Source: Eremophila alpestris peregrina
Taxonomy: Eukaryota > Chordata > Aves > Passeriformes > Alaudidae
Direction of reading: 5' to 3'
Assembly: GCA_009792885.1 (NCBI GenBank)
Contig: WMCF01000030.1
Span: 9,274,111 to 9,338,110 of the forward strand
Length of the DNA stretch: 64,000 bases
In this document: piece after piece, positions 63,801 through 64,000 of the stretch
How positions within the stretch are numbered: the first letter of the stretch is position 1
How the letters are laid out: each line of letters starts with the position of its first letter
Program-made: the position numbers and the translations under genes
Notes under the pieces: generated by a model
Seen by the model: only the letters and a program-made list of their open reading frames with translations
What the model was told of the DNA's origin: nothing
The model's database searches: none

Positions 63801-64000
63801 GAGCAACATGCCAGCCATCTCCATACAATGGCACATTGATTTGGCCTGTTCATCTTAATTGCAGCAATTGAAAAGCATCCCCAGTAATGTTATATGTCTT
63901 GAATACCTTCTTCATTATTGTATCCAGACAGCACAGCACTTGTTGGCACTAAGCACTCAGCCTGCCAGGGAAGATTTATGGCACACCCCTGCTCAGGAAC
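60816..64000. other. Unannotated right end of the window
   Basis: The sequence is AT-rich from 60.8 to 61.9 kb, moderately GC-rich from 61.95 to 63.2 kb, then AT-rich to the end. ORFs up to 129 codons occur on both strands in the GC-rich part, but frames overlap heavily, composition is unbiased and no domain is recognisable. No strong island-like promoter, RNA gene or transposon was seen. Confidence 0.4.

Noticed and set aside
1..64000. CRISPR arrays, tRNA, rRNA, prokaryotic operons, intact endogenous retroviruses
   Set aside because: No regularly spaced repeats, cloverleaf-type TTC-containing motifs, rRNA cores or retroviral pol/env-like ORFs were seen. The sequence is vertebrate-like throughout.

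Overview
This window looks like vertebrate nuclear DNA, most likely from a bird. It is mostly AT-rich, non-coding sequence with many short chance ORFs, poly(A)/poly(T) tracts, splice-site-like motifs and one sharply bounded CpG island. The strongest taxonomic clue is a 3' fragment of a CR1 LINE near 60.5-60.8 kb, the dominant retrotransposon of birds and other sauropsids. Nothing looks bacterial, archaeal or phage-like: there are no operons, no Shine-Dalgarno-led ORFs, no CRISPR array and no rRNA or tRNA gene that I could find.

Layout. (1) 1-37.7 kb is probably the first intron, or first few introns, of a minus-strand gene. It holds a 14-bp minisatellite at 6.9-7.0 kb, a G-quadruplex motif at 17.56 kb and several exon-like segments. 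The best of these is a phase-0/phase-0 90-nt segment at 23,992-24,081. (2) About 37.26-38.30 kb is a CpG island promoter. Inside it, on the minus strand, a short ATG-started segment of 15 codons (MGDSVFSERPALRYA) runs directly into a consensus GTGAGT splice donor. This is the only coding feature I support with reasonable confidence; I do not recognise the gene. (3) 38.3-60.5 kb has no recognisable gene. A donor-like site at the island's right edge, plus a strong acceptor and an AATAAA at 39.4-39.6 kb, suggest a short divergent plus-strand transcript. Further exon-like segments occur at 42.4-42.6 and 45.9-47.1 kb. (4) 60.5-60.8 kb is the CR1 relic, and the rest to 64 kb is unremarkable.

Functional picture. 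The simplest reading is one long minus-strand gene starting in the CpG island and leaving the window to the left, with a possible divergent non-coding transcript to the right. No system of cooperating genes is visible. The exon candidates are read by eye from splice motifs, frame and phase. In a window this size many such motifs arise by chance, so confidences are low.
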